Source: Salinibacterium sp. (GTDB lineage Bacteria; Actinomycetota; Actinomycetes; Actinomycetales; Microbacteriaceae). From it: DNA of 64,000 nucleotides. How positions within the stretch are numbered: the stretch's first letter is position 1; each line of letters begins with the position of its first letter. Location: the NCBI GenBank assembly GCA_019638845.1, contig JAHBSZ010000003.1:62001-126000 (forward strand). The letters run 5' to 3'. Shown in pieces: positions 26,451 through 35,252 of this stretch. A program made the translations under genes and the position numbers. The notes beneath the pieces are model-generated. The model had not been told where the DNA came from. It did no database searches and saw only the letters and a list, made by a program, of their open reading frames with translations.

Positions 26451-27383
26451 CTATGGGATGATCACTATCTTGCCGACTGCGTGTGCTGCTTCAAAGGCCG
26501 CGAAGGCAGCCCCTACGTGCTCGAGAGAGTAGGTTGCGGCGATAGGGATCGTCATGCTCCCGCTCGCAACCCGCATGGTGATCTCCTCGAGATCCTTAGG
26601 GTCACGGACAAACGGTCCCACAGACAGGACATCGAGTTCGGCGATCGCGCCATATCCGGCGATACCAGAGATGCGATCTCTGGGGACACCGAGCGCAACG
26701 CCCACATCCAGGGCCTCGCGGCCGTGGTTGTCTTGGACAGCGGTGATCCGTCCCTCTCCGAGCGTCTTGGAGACCGCTTCGACGCGGTCAATGAGGCCTT
26801 CACCGTACTGGATTGGCACCACGCCGATGCTGCGAAGAAAGTCATGCTTGCCGACGCTGGCAGTTCCAATGACTCTGGCCCCGCGTGCAATGGCGAGTTG
26901 CGCGTAGACGATGCCGACCGCACCAGCCGCGCCGCCGAGCAGCACGGTTTCTCCTTCCCCCACGGGCAGTACGCGGAGAGCTTGGAGGGATGTCAGGGCT
27001 GCGGTTGGGAGGCTTGCTGCGACTTCGGCACCGATGCTCAACGGGAGGCGAGCAATCTGTGACGCAGGGACCACGATTCGCTCGGCAATTCCGCCGAGCC
27101 CCCAACCCAGAACCGGGTCACCAACCCTGATAGGGGCGCCATCCCAGTAGGTCGCTCCCACGCCTACGGACTCGATGGCCCCTGCGAACTCCATTCCGAT
27201 GCGTCGGGGGAATGGTATCTCCAGTGCGAGGAAGCCACTGCGTGCCTTGGTGTCGAACGGGTTGAGGCCCGCCGCCCCGATGGTCACGGCAACTTGTGCA
27301 GCTGCCAGCGCTGAATCTGGAACCTCGACGAGCGCGAGGACTTCGATGCCTCCAGGCTCTCTGTAGATGACTGCTCGACTCAT
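26451..27383 (-). CDS. Zinc-independent quinone oxidoreductase-like MDR protein
   Basis: A 310-residue medium-chain dehydrogenase/reductase with AAGLNPFDTKARSG near the N-terminus and the NADP loop LLGGAAGAVGIVYAQLA. Structural and catalytic zinc cysteines are missing, as in quinone oxidoreductases/enoyl reductases. Convergent with the hydroxylase gene with only 3 bases between the two stops. It may reduce a quinone side product. Confidence 0.85.
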   Translation of the reverse strand: MSRAVIYREPGGIEVLALVEVPDSALAAAQVAVTIGAAGLNPFDTKARSGFLALEIPFPRRIGMEFAGAIESVGVGATYWDGAPIRVGDPVLGWGLGGIAERIVVPASQIARLPLSIGAEVAASLPTAALTSLQALRVLPVGEGETVLLGGAAGAVGIVYAQLAIARGARVIGTASVGKHDFLRSIGVVPIQYGEGLIDRVEAVSKTLGEGRITAVQDNHGREALDVGVALGVPRDRISGIAGYGAIAELDVLSVGPFVRDPKDLEEITMRVASGSMTIPIAATYSLEHVGAAFAAFEAAHAVGKIVIIP

Positions 27384-27521
27384 TGGGCCCCGCTCTCATT
27401 TCTCTTCCTCAGCGACTATCCATGTCAGTCCGCCTGGAGATGAAGTGGGCCGGAAAACGGGGGCCGGATAGAGGACGGGCCACAACCTCGTTGACCGCAG
27501 GCGAAAGGTACTCTCCGAGAC

Positions 27522-27642
27522 CGTTCGAAACGAAACGTACTGTGCACTATCATAAACGATGAGTCGCAGATTGCGAGGGTTGAATACGATTCGATGCGCG
27601 TCTTCACCATTACGACGAGCGTTGCATCACCGTTCGTAACGG
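27522..27642 (+). promoter_or_regulatory. Two copies of a CGTTCGWAACG box before the formate dehydrogenase gene
   Basis: CGTTCGAAACG at 27522-27532 and CCGTTCGTAACGG at 27630-27642 are near-identical interrupted palindromes (CGTT-NNN-AACG) about 108 bases apart. They flank the likely promoter; the second directly precedes the ribosome site. The rest of 27384-27660 shows no gene. Confidence 0.45.
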
Positions 27643-27660
27643 AGCGAAAGGGAAATTACC

Positions 27661-28818
27661 ATGGCTAAGATCGTGATCGTCCTCTACCCTGACCCCACGG
27701 TCGGCTTCCCGCCGATCTATGCACGCGATTCGCTTCCCGTTATCGAGCGCTATCCCAACGGGCAGACCCTCCCAACGCCGAGCGCGATCGACTTCTCCCC
27801 GGGCCAACTGCTCGGCTCAGTCTCCGGCGGCCTCGGCCTCGTTAGGTGGCTTGAAAGTCTCGGGCACGAGGTGATTGTGACCAGCGACAAGGAGGGCCCG
27901 GACTCGGTTCTCGACCGCGAGTTGCCGGACACCGACGTCGTCATCTCACAACCGTTCTGGCCCGCGTACCTCTCACCCGAGCGCCTGCAGAGTGCGAAGA
28001 ACCTCAAGATCGCCATTACCGCGGGCATCGGCTCCGACCACGTCGACTTGAAGTCGGCCATCGCGAAGGGGATCACGGTCGCCGAGGTCACCTACTGCAA
28101 CTCGATAAGCGTTGCGGAGCACACTGTGATGCAGGTGCTCGCCCTCGTGCGCGACTACATACCCCAGTACAAAATCGTCATCGATGGGGGCTGGGATATC
28201 GCCGACGCTGTCTCCCGCTCCTACGACCTGGAGGGCATGGATGTCGGGGTGTTCGCCGCCGGGCGTATCGGCCGCGCCGTCCTCGAGCGCCTCGCGCCCT
28301 TCGACGTCAAGCTTCACTACACTGACCGCTACCGACTGCCCGCCGACATCGAGGAGAAGCTCGGCTTGACGTGGCACGAGGACATCCACGATCTCGCGAA
28401 GGGCATCGACGTGCTCACAGTCCACGCCCCGCTCACCGACGAGACACACGGGCTGCTGGACGACGACCTGCTCGCCACCATGCGGCGTGGCTCCTACATC
28501 GTGAACCCGGCACGTGGCGCGATCGCCGACCGGGACGCAATCGTCCGTGCGCTTGAGAGCGGCCAACTCGCCGGCTACGCCGGCGACGTCTGGTTCCCCC
28601 AGCCCGCGCCAGCCGACCACCCGTGGCGCACCATGCCGCACCACGGCATGACCCCACACACCTCCGGTACCTCGCTCACGGCCCAGGCGCGCTACGCGGC
28701 GGGAACCCGCGAGATCCTCGAGAACTTCTTCGCGGGAACCCCGATCCGTCCGGAGTACCTCATTGTCGAGGGTGGCGCCTACGCTGGCACCGGCGCGCAT
28801 TCCTACCAGAGCAAATAG
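27661..28818 (+). CDS. fdh: NAD-dependent formate dehydrogenase
   Basis: D-2-hydroxyacid-dehydrogenase-fold enzyme of 385 residues that matches the Pseudomonas sp. 101 formate dehydrogenase along its length, including SAIDFSPGQLLGSVSGGLGL, FWPAYLSPERL, TAGIGSDHVDL and the C-terminal LIVEGGAYAGTGAHSY. Catalytic residues Asn147 (TYCNSIS), Arg285 (NPARGAI) and His333 (TPHTSGT), and Asp222 that sets NAD specificity, are kept (family numbering plus one). Oxidises formate to CO2 with NADH recovery; metal-free and cytosolic. In this cluster it may remove formate derived from side-chain or O-methyl carbon. It has a weak ribosome site gcgaaaggg. Confidence 0.93.
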   Translation: MAKIVIVLYPDPTVGFPPIYARDSLPVIERYPNGQTLPTPSAIDFSPGQLLGSVSGGLGLVRWLESLGHEVIVTSDKEGPDSVLDRELPDTDVVISQPFWPAYLSPERLQSAKNLKIAITAGIGSDHVDLKSAIAKGITVAEVTYCNSISVAEHTVMQVLALVRDYIPQYKIVIDGGWDIADAVSRSYDLEGMDVGVFAAGRIGRAVLERLAPFDVKLHYTDRYRLPADIEEKLGLTWHEDIHDLAKGIDVLTVHAPLTDETHGLLDDDLLATMRRGSYIVNPARGAIADRDAIVRALESGQLAGYAGDVWFPQPAPADHPWRTMPHHGMTPHTSGTSLTAQARYAAGTREILENFFAGTPIRPEYLIVEGGAYAGTGAHSYQSK

Positions 28819-29333
28819 GGCGACGCCACATTGGGCAATAGATTGCTACAGAATTGATCGGATAGCTCGGGCTTCTCGCTTGGATCAGGCATGACTCCGA
28901 GGCAGCGCCGACTTGGGCCGCACTTGGCAGTGCTCCTCCATGAACGGGGCAAGCGTCTTGCAGCCGGCAGCTTTGCGGAAGGAGCAGCGTTCGCGGCGGA
29001 GAATTCCAAGCCCCGGCCCGCCGGGGGATTCGCTTTGCCGATGTGTCGGGTATGAAGAACCGTTCCAGGATGTCCGGAGGGGAGCTGGGCCAGGTTCGCG
29101 CCTTCGCCAGCGATGGACGGCACGAGATGCGCCCCGTCCCCACGAGTGTGACTCCCCGAGCGCGCTCCCACCGGTGACCCACAGGAAGCGCGCAGACCGC
29201 GCGTGGCCATATGCTGCGGTTGCAATCACGGACCAGATCCGTCGACGGCGGGGTGCAGTCAGCGAACTCGCGCATCGAGATAACGCGGGTGAGACGAGAA
29301 TTATGAAAAGACGGTGGGCCGCACCTTGTCGGT
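28819..29333. other. Interval without a supportable gene at the left edge of the mobile region
   Basis: About 515 bases. Frames exist on both strands (for example 28803-29225 minus) but none has a recognisable family, ribosome site or coding pattern. Small repeats such as ACGGA-ccaga-TCCGT (29228-29242) precede the relaxase gene, where an origin of transfer is often found; the evidence is too thin to call one. This is where base composition and gene type change from catabolic to mobile. Confidence 0.4.
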
Positions 29334-32300
29334 GTGACGGTGTCCTTGCGTGTGATGTCGGCAGGCTCGGGGTACCGGTATCTGCTGATGTCAGTCGCGG
29401 TCGCTGACGGCAGTCGGCAGCTCACCGATGCGCTCACGCGGTACTACACCGAGAAGGGCACCCCGCCCGGGTTCTGGCTCGGCTCGGCAGTCCGTGACAT
29501 CGGAGGTGGGTTGCTGGTCCCGTTCCGCGAGGTATCCGAGGCGCACCTTCGGCTTCTGCTGGGCCTGGGCTGTGACCCAGTTACTGGCGAACCCTTGGGG
29601 CGAGCGTGGCCGGTGTACCGGGGCGTTACAGAGCGGATCGCCGCTCGGGTCAGCGCGCTCGACAAGACCCTGGGCTGGGAGGCACGGGCCGAGGCGATCA
29701 CGGCGATCGAGACTGCGGAGCGCGACCGCGGGGCACGCCGAGCGGTCGCCGGCTACGATTACACGTTCTCTGTCCCGAAGTCCGTCTCCGTGCTCTGGGC
29801 GGTAGCCGACGGAGGAACGCAGGCGCTGATCGCCCGCGCGCACCACACGGCGGTGTCCGAAGTATTGGACCTGATGGAGCGCCACGTCGCGGTGACGCGG
29901 GTGGGGGCGGACGCGGGCGACGGGTCGATCGTGCATATGGATGTCACGGGGCTTGTCGCTACTGCCTACGACCACTACGACTCCCGAGCCGGCGACCCTC
30001 AGCTACATACTCACGTCGTCGTGGCGAACAAGGTGAAGGCCGTGCATGATGGGGGCTGGCGCACCCTTGCGGGCCGGCCGATGCACCAGGCGGTCGTGGC
30101 CTTGTCGGAGCACTACAACGCAGTCCTGGCCGACCATCTCGCCCGCGATCTGGGGTTGGGTTGGGAGGTCCGGGACCGGGGCGAGCGACGCAACCCCGCG
30201 TTCGAGCTCGCGGTTGTGCCGGACGCCTTAGTTGAGGAGTTCTCCCGGCGCTCCCATGACATCGAGGCGCGCACGGACGAGCTGATCACCGACTACCGGC
30301 GTCAACACGGCCGTGACCCCTCAACGAGGACAATCCTGCGACTGCGGGCGCAGGCCACGCTGGCGACACGACCCGACAAGGAGGTGCGCTCACTGGGGGA
30401 GCTGACAGAGGGGTGGCGGCAGCGTGCCACCAGACGGCTGGGGGAGGACTCGACGGGGTGGGCGACAGGCCTGATCGCCGGGGCTGGCAGGGTTGCGGGG
30501 CTGCGTGCCGACGACGTTCCGCTGGATGCCATCGGCGATCTGGGACAGTCGGTTGTTGTCACGGTGGGGCAGAAGCGCGCTACTTGGCGGCGGTGGAACC
30601 TGCATGCGGAAGCCTCCCGGCAGACAATGACGTGGCGGTTCGCGTCAACGATCGACCGTGAGGCGGTCGTGGGGTTGATCGTGGATGCCGCCGAGCACCA
30701 CTCGCTGCAGCTGACCCCGCCGGAGCTGGCGTCCTCTCCGGTCGTGTTCCGCCGGGCGGACGGGACATCAATGTTCCGACCCAAGCACGGAACCGTATTC
30801 TCGGCGACCGGTCTGCTGGAGGCGGAGGATCGGATGCTCGCCCTCGGCCAGGACACGAGCGCACCCAGTGTTGATCTGGCCGTGGTCGGACGTGTGGCGC
30901 GCAGGAGCTTGCCAGGAGGGCATCGGCTCTCACCGGACCAGACGTCTGCAGTCGCCCTGATCGCCCTGTCCGGGCGTGTCGTGGACCTGCTCGTCGGGCC
31001 GGCCGGGACTGGCAAGACGACGACTCTCGGTGCGCTACGCGCAGCGTGGGAGCGCCAGCATGGTGCGGGTTCGGTGGTCGGACTGACGCCGTCGGCGGCT
31101 GCGGCGGAGGTGTTGGCCGGGGATCTCGGCATCGGCACCGAGAACACCGCGAAGTGGCTCTACGAGCACCGCCGCAACGGCTTGGCGTTGCGTCGGGGGC
31201 AGTTGCTCATCCTGGACGAGGCGTCGCTGGCTGGCACCCTCACCCTGGACGAGATCGCCTCACACGCCGCCGAGGTCGGAGCGAAGGTTCTGCTGGCAGG
31301 AGACCCCGCCCAACTGGACGCGGTCGAGGCGGGCGGGGTCTTCGGGCTGCTCGTCCGCGAACACGGTGGTGCCGCGACCCTGGAGGAGGTGCGGCGATTC
31401 CGCCATGCCTGGGAGAAGGACGCCTCCCTGCGCTTGCGGCTGGGCGACGCGAGCGTGCTGGAGGAGTACGAGGGGCACGGGCGGGTCGTGGGCGGCGACG
31501 CGGAGACCGTCATGGACGCCCTCTACGAGGGATGGCGGGCCGACGTGGACGCGGGGCTGGTGTCGGTGATGATCGCGGAGACGGCAGAGGCCGTGGGGGA
31601 GTTGAACGGGCGGGCGCGGCTGGACCGCATCCTGGACGGCCAGGTTGACCCGGCCGCAGCAGTGCGGCTGGTTGATGGCAGTGAGGCCAGTGCCGGCGAT
31701 CTGGTGCTGACCCGCAACAACGACCGACGGTTGAGCACCGGGAGGCAGTGGGTGAAGAATGGGGACCGCTGGCAGGTCGTGACAGGGCACACGGACGGGT
31801 CGCTCACTGTACGCCGCGACCAGCCGCGTGGGGGACTGCTGCGGCTACCGGCCTGGTACGTGGCCGAACACGTCGAGCTCGCCTACGCTGTCACCGCGCA
31901 TCGTGCCCAGGGTTCCACGGTCGACACCGCGCATTCCTTGGTCCGCGCTCCGTCGATGGCGCGGGAAGTGTTCTACGTCGCGATGACCCGTGGCCGGGAG
32001 TCCAACACCTGCTATGTCGTCACCGATCAGCCAAGCCTCGAGGATCACCAACTCTCACCAAATGAGCTGGGTGCCCGGGAGGTATTGGCTGCGGTGCTCT
32101 CCCATGTCGCGGCGGAGCCATCCGTGCATGAAGCGATCGAAACGGAACAGGACGCCTGGGCTGGTATCCGTCAACTGGCTGCCGAGTACGAGACGATCGC
32201 TGCGACTGCTCTGGCCGACCGTTACTTCACTCTCCTCGAGCGGGCAGGGTTGAACACCGGGCAGCTCGACGACCTCGCAGCCGGCGACTCCTTCCCACCG

Positions 32301-32876
32301 CTTGCGGCGGAGCTTCGCCGCCTGGAAGCCGAACACCGTGACCTTGACCAACTTCTGGCCCGCGTGCTCCAAGCCCGCAGCCTGGACGACGCCGACGACC
32401 TCGGCGCGATCCTCCTCACCCGACTGCGACACGCCACCGCTCCAAGCACCGGCAGCACCCGGGGTCGGGCACCGCGGATGATCGCAGGCCTCATCCCCGA
32501 AGCCACCGGCCCGATGCCCGCAGACGCGCGCCATGCGTTGGTCGAACGCAAGCACCTGATCGAGACCCGCGCCGAAGCGCTAACCCATACCGCCATCGCC
32601 GAGCAGGCACCCTGGACCCGAACTCTCGGTACACCGCCGACAGAGGGCGCCGCGTTGGTGGCGTGGCTGCGACAAGTTCGCATCGTGGCCGCCTATCGCG
32701 ACCGGCACCGCGTCACCGCGGATACCCCGCTTGGACCGGAACCAGACGGCGCCGCGCAACGATTGGACCGGGCCCGTGCCGCGGGCGCGCTGCGCGCCGC
32801 CACCCGCATCCGCATCCCGGCACCCGCCGGCCGGACCCAGCAACAGTCCCGGCAGCGCACCGGCCCGACCCTCTGA
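29334..32876 (+). CDS. MobF-family conjugative relaxase with helicase domain (TrwC/TraA-like)
   Basis: A 1180-residue DNA transfer enzyme. The N-terminal relaxase domain has the tyrosine pair Tyr37-Tyr38 (LTRYYTEKGTPPGFWLG) and the histidine triad His214, His225 and His227 (AYDHYDSRAG, PQLHTH). The RecD-like helicase follows, with Walker A GPAGTGKTTTL near residue 556, Walker B LLILDEAS and later motifs YAVTAHRAQGSTVD and VFYVAMTRGRE. It nicks oriT and unwinds the transferred strand. No coupling protein or type IV secretion genes follow, so the element is at most mobilisable. The GTG start matches the family's first residues. Confidence 0.93.
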   Translation: MTVSLRVMSAGSGYRYLLMSVAVADGSRQLTDALTRYYTEKGTPPGFWLGSAVRDIGGGLLVPFREVSEAHLRLLLGLGCDPVTGEPLGRAWPVYRGVTERIAARVSALDKTLGWEARAEAITAIETAERDRGARRAVAGYDYTFSVPKSVSVLWAVADGGTQALIARAHHTAVSEVLDLMERHVAVTRVGADAGDGSIVHMDVTGLVATAYDHYDSRAGDPQLHTHVVVANKVKAVHDGGWRTLAGRPMHQAVVALSEHYNAVLADHLARDLGLGWEVRDRGERRNPAFELAVVPDALVEEFSRRSHDIEARTDELITDYRRQHGRDPSTRTILRLRAQATLATRPDKEVRSLGELTEGWRQRATRRLGEDSTGWATGLIAGAGRVAGLRADDVPLDAIGDLGQSVVVTVGQKRATWRRWNLHAEASRQTMTWRFASTIDREAVVGLIVDAAEHHSLQLTPPELASSPVVFRRADGTSMFRPKHGTVFSATGLLEAEDRMLALGQDTSAPSVDLAVVGRVARRSLPGGHRLSPDQTSAVALIALSGRVVDLLVGPAGTGKTTTLGALRAAWERQHGAGSVVGLTPSAAAAEVLAGDLGIGTENTAKWLYEHRRNGLALRRGQLLILDEASLAGTLTLDEIASHAAEVGAKVLLAGDPAQLDAVEAGGVFGLLVREHGGAATLEEVRRFRHAWEKDASLRLRLGDASVLEEYEGHGRVVGGDAETVMDALYEGWRADVDAGLVSVMIAETAEAVGELNGRARLDRILDGQVDPAAAVRLVDGSEASAGDLVLTRNNDRRLSTGRQWVKNGDRWQVVTGHTDGSLTVRRDQPRGGLLRLPAWYVAEHVELAYAVTAHRAQGSTVDTAHSLVRAPSMAREVFYVAMTRGRESNTCYVVTDQPSLEDHQLSPNELGAREVLAAVLSHVAAEPSVHEAIETEQDAWAGIRQLAAEYETIAATALADRYFTLLERAGLNTGQLDDLAAGDSFPPLAAELRRLEAEHRDLDQLLARVLQARSLDDADDLGAILLTRLRHATAPSTGSTRGRAPRMIAGLIPEATGPMPADARHALVERKHLIETRAEALTHTAIAEQAPWTRTLGTPPTEGAALVAWLRQVRIVAAYRDRHRVTADTPLGPEPDGAAQRLDRARAAGALRAATRIRIPAPAGRTQQQSRQRTGPTL

Positions 32877-33027
32877 CACCCGACGAGAACCACAAGTCAA
32901 AATGAGCTGGTGACGCTGGGGGAGTCGAATTGCCCTCGCATCCGCACTGCAGACAGTTCTCCTCGGCGCGCGAGCCTCCATCAGGGAACGCGAATGCGCC
33001 GCTCAACCCACGAGAGTCGACCCCGGC
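32877..33027. other. Short intergenic segment
   Basis: No gene seen between the relaxase stop and the amylase scar; short frames only. Confidence 0.4.
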
Positions 33028-33306
33028 CTATCCACCGGTGTGAGACCAGAGCAGTTCATCGGCTTCGCTTCGGATGGTGACGGTCGGGGTGTTGTCGAGG
33101 TCGATGGTCACGTCGAGGAACGCGTCACCAGCTGCGGATCGGGTCCGGTAGGCGTATCGCGTGTTCTCCAGGCTCAGCGTCTCGGTGGTGGCGGTGGTGA
33201 GCCAGGGGTGGCGGCGGCGCAGCCCGATCAGGTCCTGATGGGCGCGGTAGATCGGCTCTCCCCGGGGGGCGAGTTGCCCGGGTGTGTCGGGAAAGGCCGG
33301 GCATCA
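33028..33306 (-). pseudogene. C-terminal fragment of a GH13 alpha-amylase-type glycosidase
   Basis: The minus strand reads about 90 residues ending at the TAG at 33030-33028: PIYRAHQDLIGLRRRHPWL, then ENTRYAYRTR, FLDVTIDLD and a final DELLW segment. This is the C-terminal beta domain of GH13 enzymes, which follows IGLRRRHPWL. Upstream (above about 33306) the frame is closed and no catalytic barrel is present. It is a scar of a larger gene removed by rearrangement and marks a recombination boundary. Confidence 0.75.
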
Positions 33307-33547
33307 ATTTGAGTGCACGCATTCTGCTGTGGAGTACGTGGGCAGGACTGCAAGGAACCCACGCTGGCGGCCGTCGGCCTGGTCCGGTAAAATCGGAGAC
33401 GCAGGGTTCTCCTTGACACCGTCCCAGGAATCTGGGCGGTAGCCCGCCGATCGGGTGTTCGCTTCTCCTCCTTTTCCGCCTGCGCAGCGTCTGGCATTGC
33501 GGCTTGAAACCGGCCTGCCAGATCGCCCGGTGAGGGAAGGACTCCCG

Positions 33548-33901
33548 ATGATCGTCTATTTCTGCGCGACGGCAGCCGTTCGCATCCGCGCTGTCCTGCA
33601 GCACGCCCCGAGCAATCTGCTACTCAACTGGCTGCGCCAGCGTCCGCACCTGAAGTGGGGCGTTCCCTTCATGCTCCTGGGCGTCGCCTATCTCGCCGCC
33701 GGTTGCGGACTCCAGCTCTGGATCGAGGCCGGAGCCCCGCAGTGGATGTATCTGTTGGTCATCCTTGCGTTCTGGAACGGCTTCAAATTCCTGGTCTTTG
33801 GACCGGTCAGCCTGGTACTGCTCGCTTGGTGCAGGATCAGGGAGCACGTCGGTCGCCGCCGCATTACCAAGGGGCCAGGCCCAGTGCCGTTACGCCCATG
33901 A
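33548..33901 (+). CDS. Small conserved membrane protein, function unknown
   Basis: A 117-residue protein with two strong hydrophobic stretches (GVPFMLLGVAYLAAGCGLQL and MYLLVILAFWNGFKFLVFG) and basic ends. Very similar small proteins occur in actinobacterial mobile regions and are sometimes labelled sulfate permease on weak grounds. The frame is open from 33455; the ATG at 33548 follows gagggaaggac. No function can be assigned. Confidence 0.7.
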   Translation: MIVYFCATAAVRIRAVLQHAPSNLLLNWLRQRPHLKWGVPFMLLGVAYLAAGCGLQLWIEAGAPQWMYLLVILAFWNGFKFLVFGPVSLVLLAWCRIREHVGRRRITKGPGPVPLRP

Positions 33902-33920
33902 TCCCGGCGCTCGGATCCGA

Positions 33921-34262
33921 CTAGTCCTCAATGAGGTCGACGATGGTCTCTGGCTCAGGGGTTGCGTGCGTTGCGTCCGTGGGGGGTGGCGAGTGCGGAA
34001 CCGCCGGTTCCCGGTCGGGGCTGTCGCCGTGTTTGACGACCTCCACAGCAACGGAGTCCCACTCGTGAAGGGTGGTCCCTGGTGCGGGGTCCTGCCGGGT
34101 GATGTAGTACAAACCCGGCCACGCCAGCGCGCCGATGGGCGGCCCATCCTGATCGATATTCGCCAGTGCCACACCAGCATCGGCGGCCAGGTCTCGGCCC
34201 ATATGGAAGGGAAGCCCCACTACGTCGGGCACGGTTACGATGCGCGCGATCCGATCAGCCAT
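33921..34262 (-). CDS. Small PASTA-domain-like protein
   Basis: A 113-residue protein whose first 75 residues form one PASTA repeat: VTVPDVVGLPFHMGRDLAADAG, then RQDPAPGTTLHEWDSVAVEV. PASTA modules bind cell-wall muropeptides or lactams in kinases and penicillin-binding proteins; here the domain stands alone with an acidic Pro-rich tail and no membrane segment, so its role is unclear. Confidence 0.75.
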   Translation of the reverse strand: MADRIARIVTVPDVVGLPFHMGRDLAADAGVALANIDQDGPPIGALAWPGLYYITRQDPAPGTTLHEWDSVAVEVVKHGDSPDREPAVPHSPPPTDATHATPEPETIVDLIED

Positions 34263-34361
34263 ACTGCCAACTTGCGCGCGATGACCGACCCAGGGTGGAT
34301 ACGTTGGAAGCCGAAGAGCGGGATGCCTATCCTTGTTGAGTTCTTCCTTCGCCGCGCCTGC

Positions 34362-35098
34362 CTACTGGCGCGTCTGTGGCGAACCTTCGATTCTGCGCCA
34401 GCCTTCATCGATGAGGAGGTTGTGCTTGTCTGGCGCGCGTCCCTCGCCGACTGTGACCTGAGCGGCGGGCGAGGTGTGTATTAACAGCGGTGCGTGATCG
34501 TTGAGCAGCTTCCTATGCCTCAGGCTCAGAGGCGTGTCGCCGACGCGGATCGTCTTCTCGAACAAAGAGTCGCCCCAGAGGATTGTGACGACATGATCTT
34601 CGCCTTGCTGCTCTGGCGCTGCGGTGATGCGGACCCATACCGGACCGATGTATTCCTGCGGATGGATACCCCAGTGCCAATCGTCGACGCGGTGGTCGAT
34701 GCGCTCGGCAAGCATCGATGCAAGCTCGCCCACGCCGGCGTCCCAGCTGCGGGAGAGCTTGTCCGCCATCAGCGGGTAGCGTTCGGCGAATACCGCATGG
34801 CTGACATCGAGAACCGGGATAATGCGGATCGTTCCAGAGCTGATCTCCATGCTCAGTGCGTTGGCAAGTTCGGTCTCAGGCCAGGGCTTGCCGATGAAGT
34901 TCGGTGTCACGAGCAAGACGACGAGCGAAGCACCGCTAAGGCCCGTCCCACAGATTTGCTGAGGCTCTCCCCGTCCTGGACCTCGGCTTCATCGAGCGAG
35001 ACCGAGAGCCCTAGCCGGTTGAGGGCGTCGTACAGCGGCCTTGCGTGCGTCGCCTTGTCCTCGCTCGCGTGCCCGATGAAAACGTCCCGTGAGTACAT
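34362..35098 (-). pseudogene. TIR-domain protein interrupted by a single-base frameshift
   Basis: The frame from ATG 35098 gives SRDVFIGHASEDKATHARPL (TIR strand A and box 1) to DGESLSKSVGR. The homology then continues in the next frame as GLSGASLVVLLVTPNFIGKP and WPETELANALSME, with the family Glu, to 34362. One G missing in the GGG run at 34942-34944 explains the shift. The C-terminal 120 residues are an unknown domain. TIR domains of this type are often NADases in anti-phage defence. The gene may be dead, phase-variable, or misread in sequencing. Confidence 0.8.
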
Positions 35099-35209
35099 CT
35101 TTGCCTGCCCTCGTCGCCCCAACACGTGCTGGGCCACCGGTCGCCTGAACGAGCGCCGCGCTTGCATGCCGAGGCTACAGCAAGCAGGTTGGCCGGGGCC
35201 GACACAGGA

Positions 35210-35237
35210 GTGGCCCACCCCAGTAGGGGCGGGCCAC
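35210..35237 (-). terminator. Hairpin terminator after the surface-protein gene
   Basis: Arms GTGGCCCACCCC (35210-35221) and GGGGCGGGCCAC (35226-35237) pair over 12 positions with one mismatch around a 4-base loop AGTA, just downstream of the minus-strand stop. Confidence 0.75.
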
Positions 35238-35252
35238 ACTCTATGTTTTGAG

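Noticed and set aside
28803-29225. Minus-strand frame before the relaxase
   Set aside because: Composition and lack of homology or ribosome site; overlaps competing frames without any supporting feature.
29228-29242. ACGGA-ccaga-TCCGT as an origin of transfer
   Set aside because: Five-bp arms are expected by chance in GC-rich DNA; no nic consensus could be matched.
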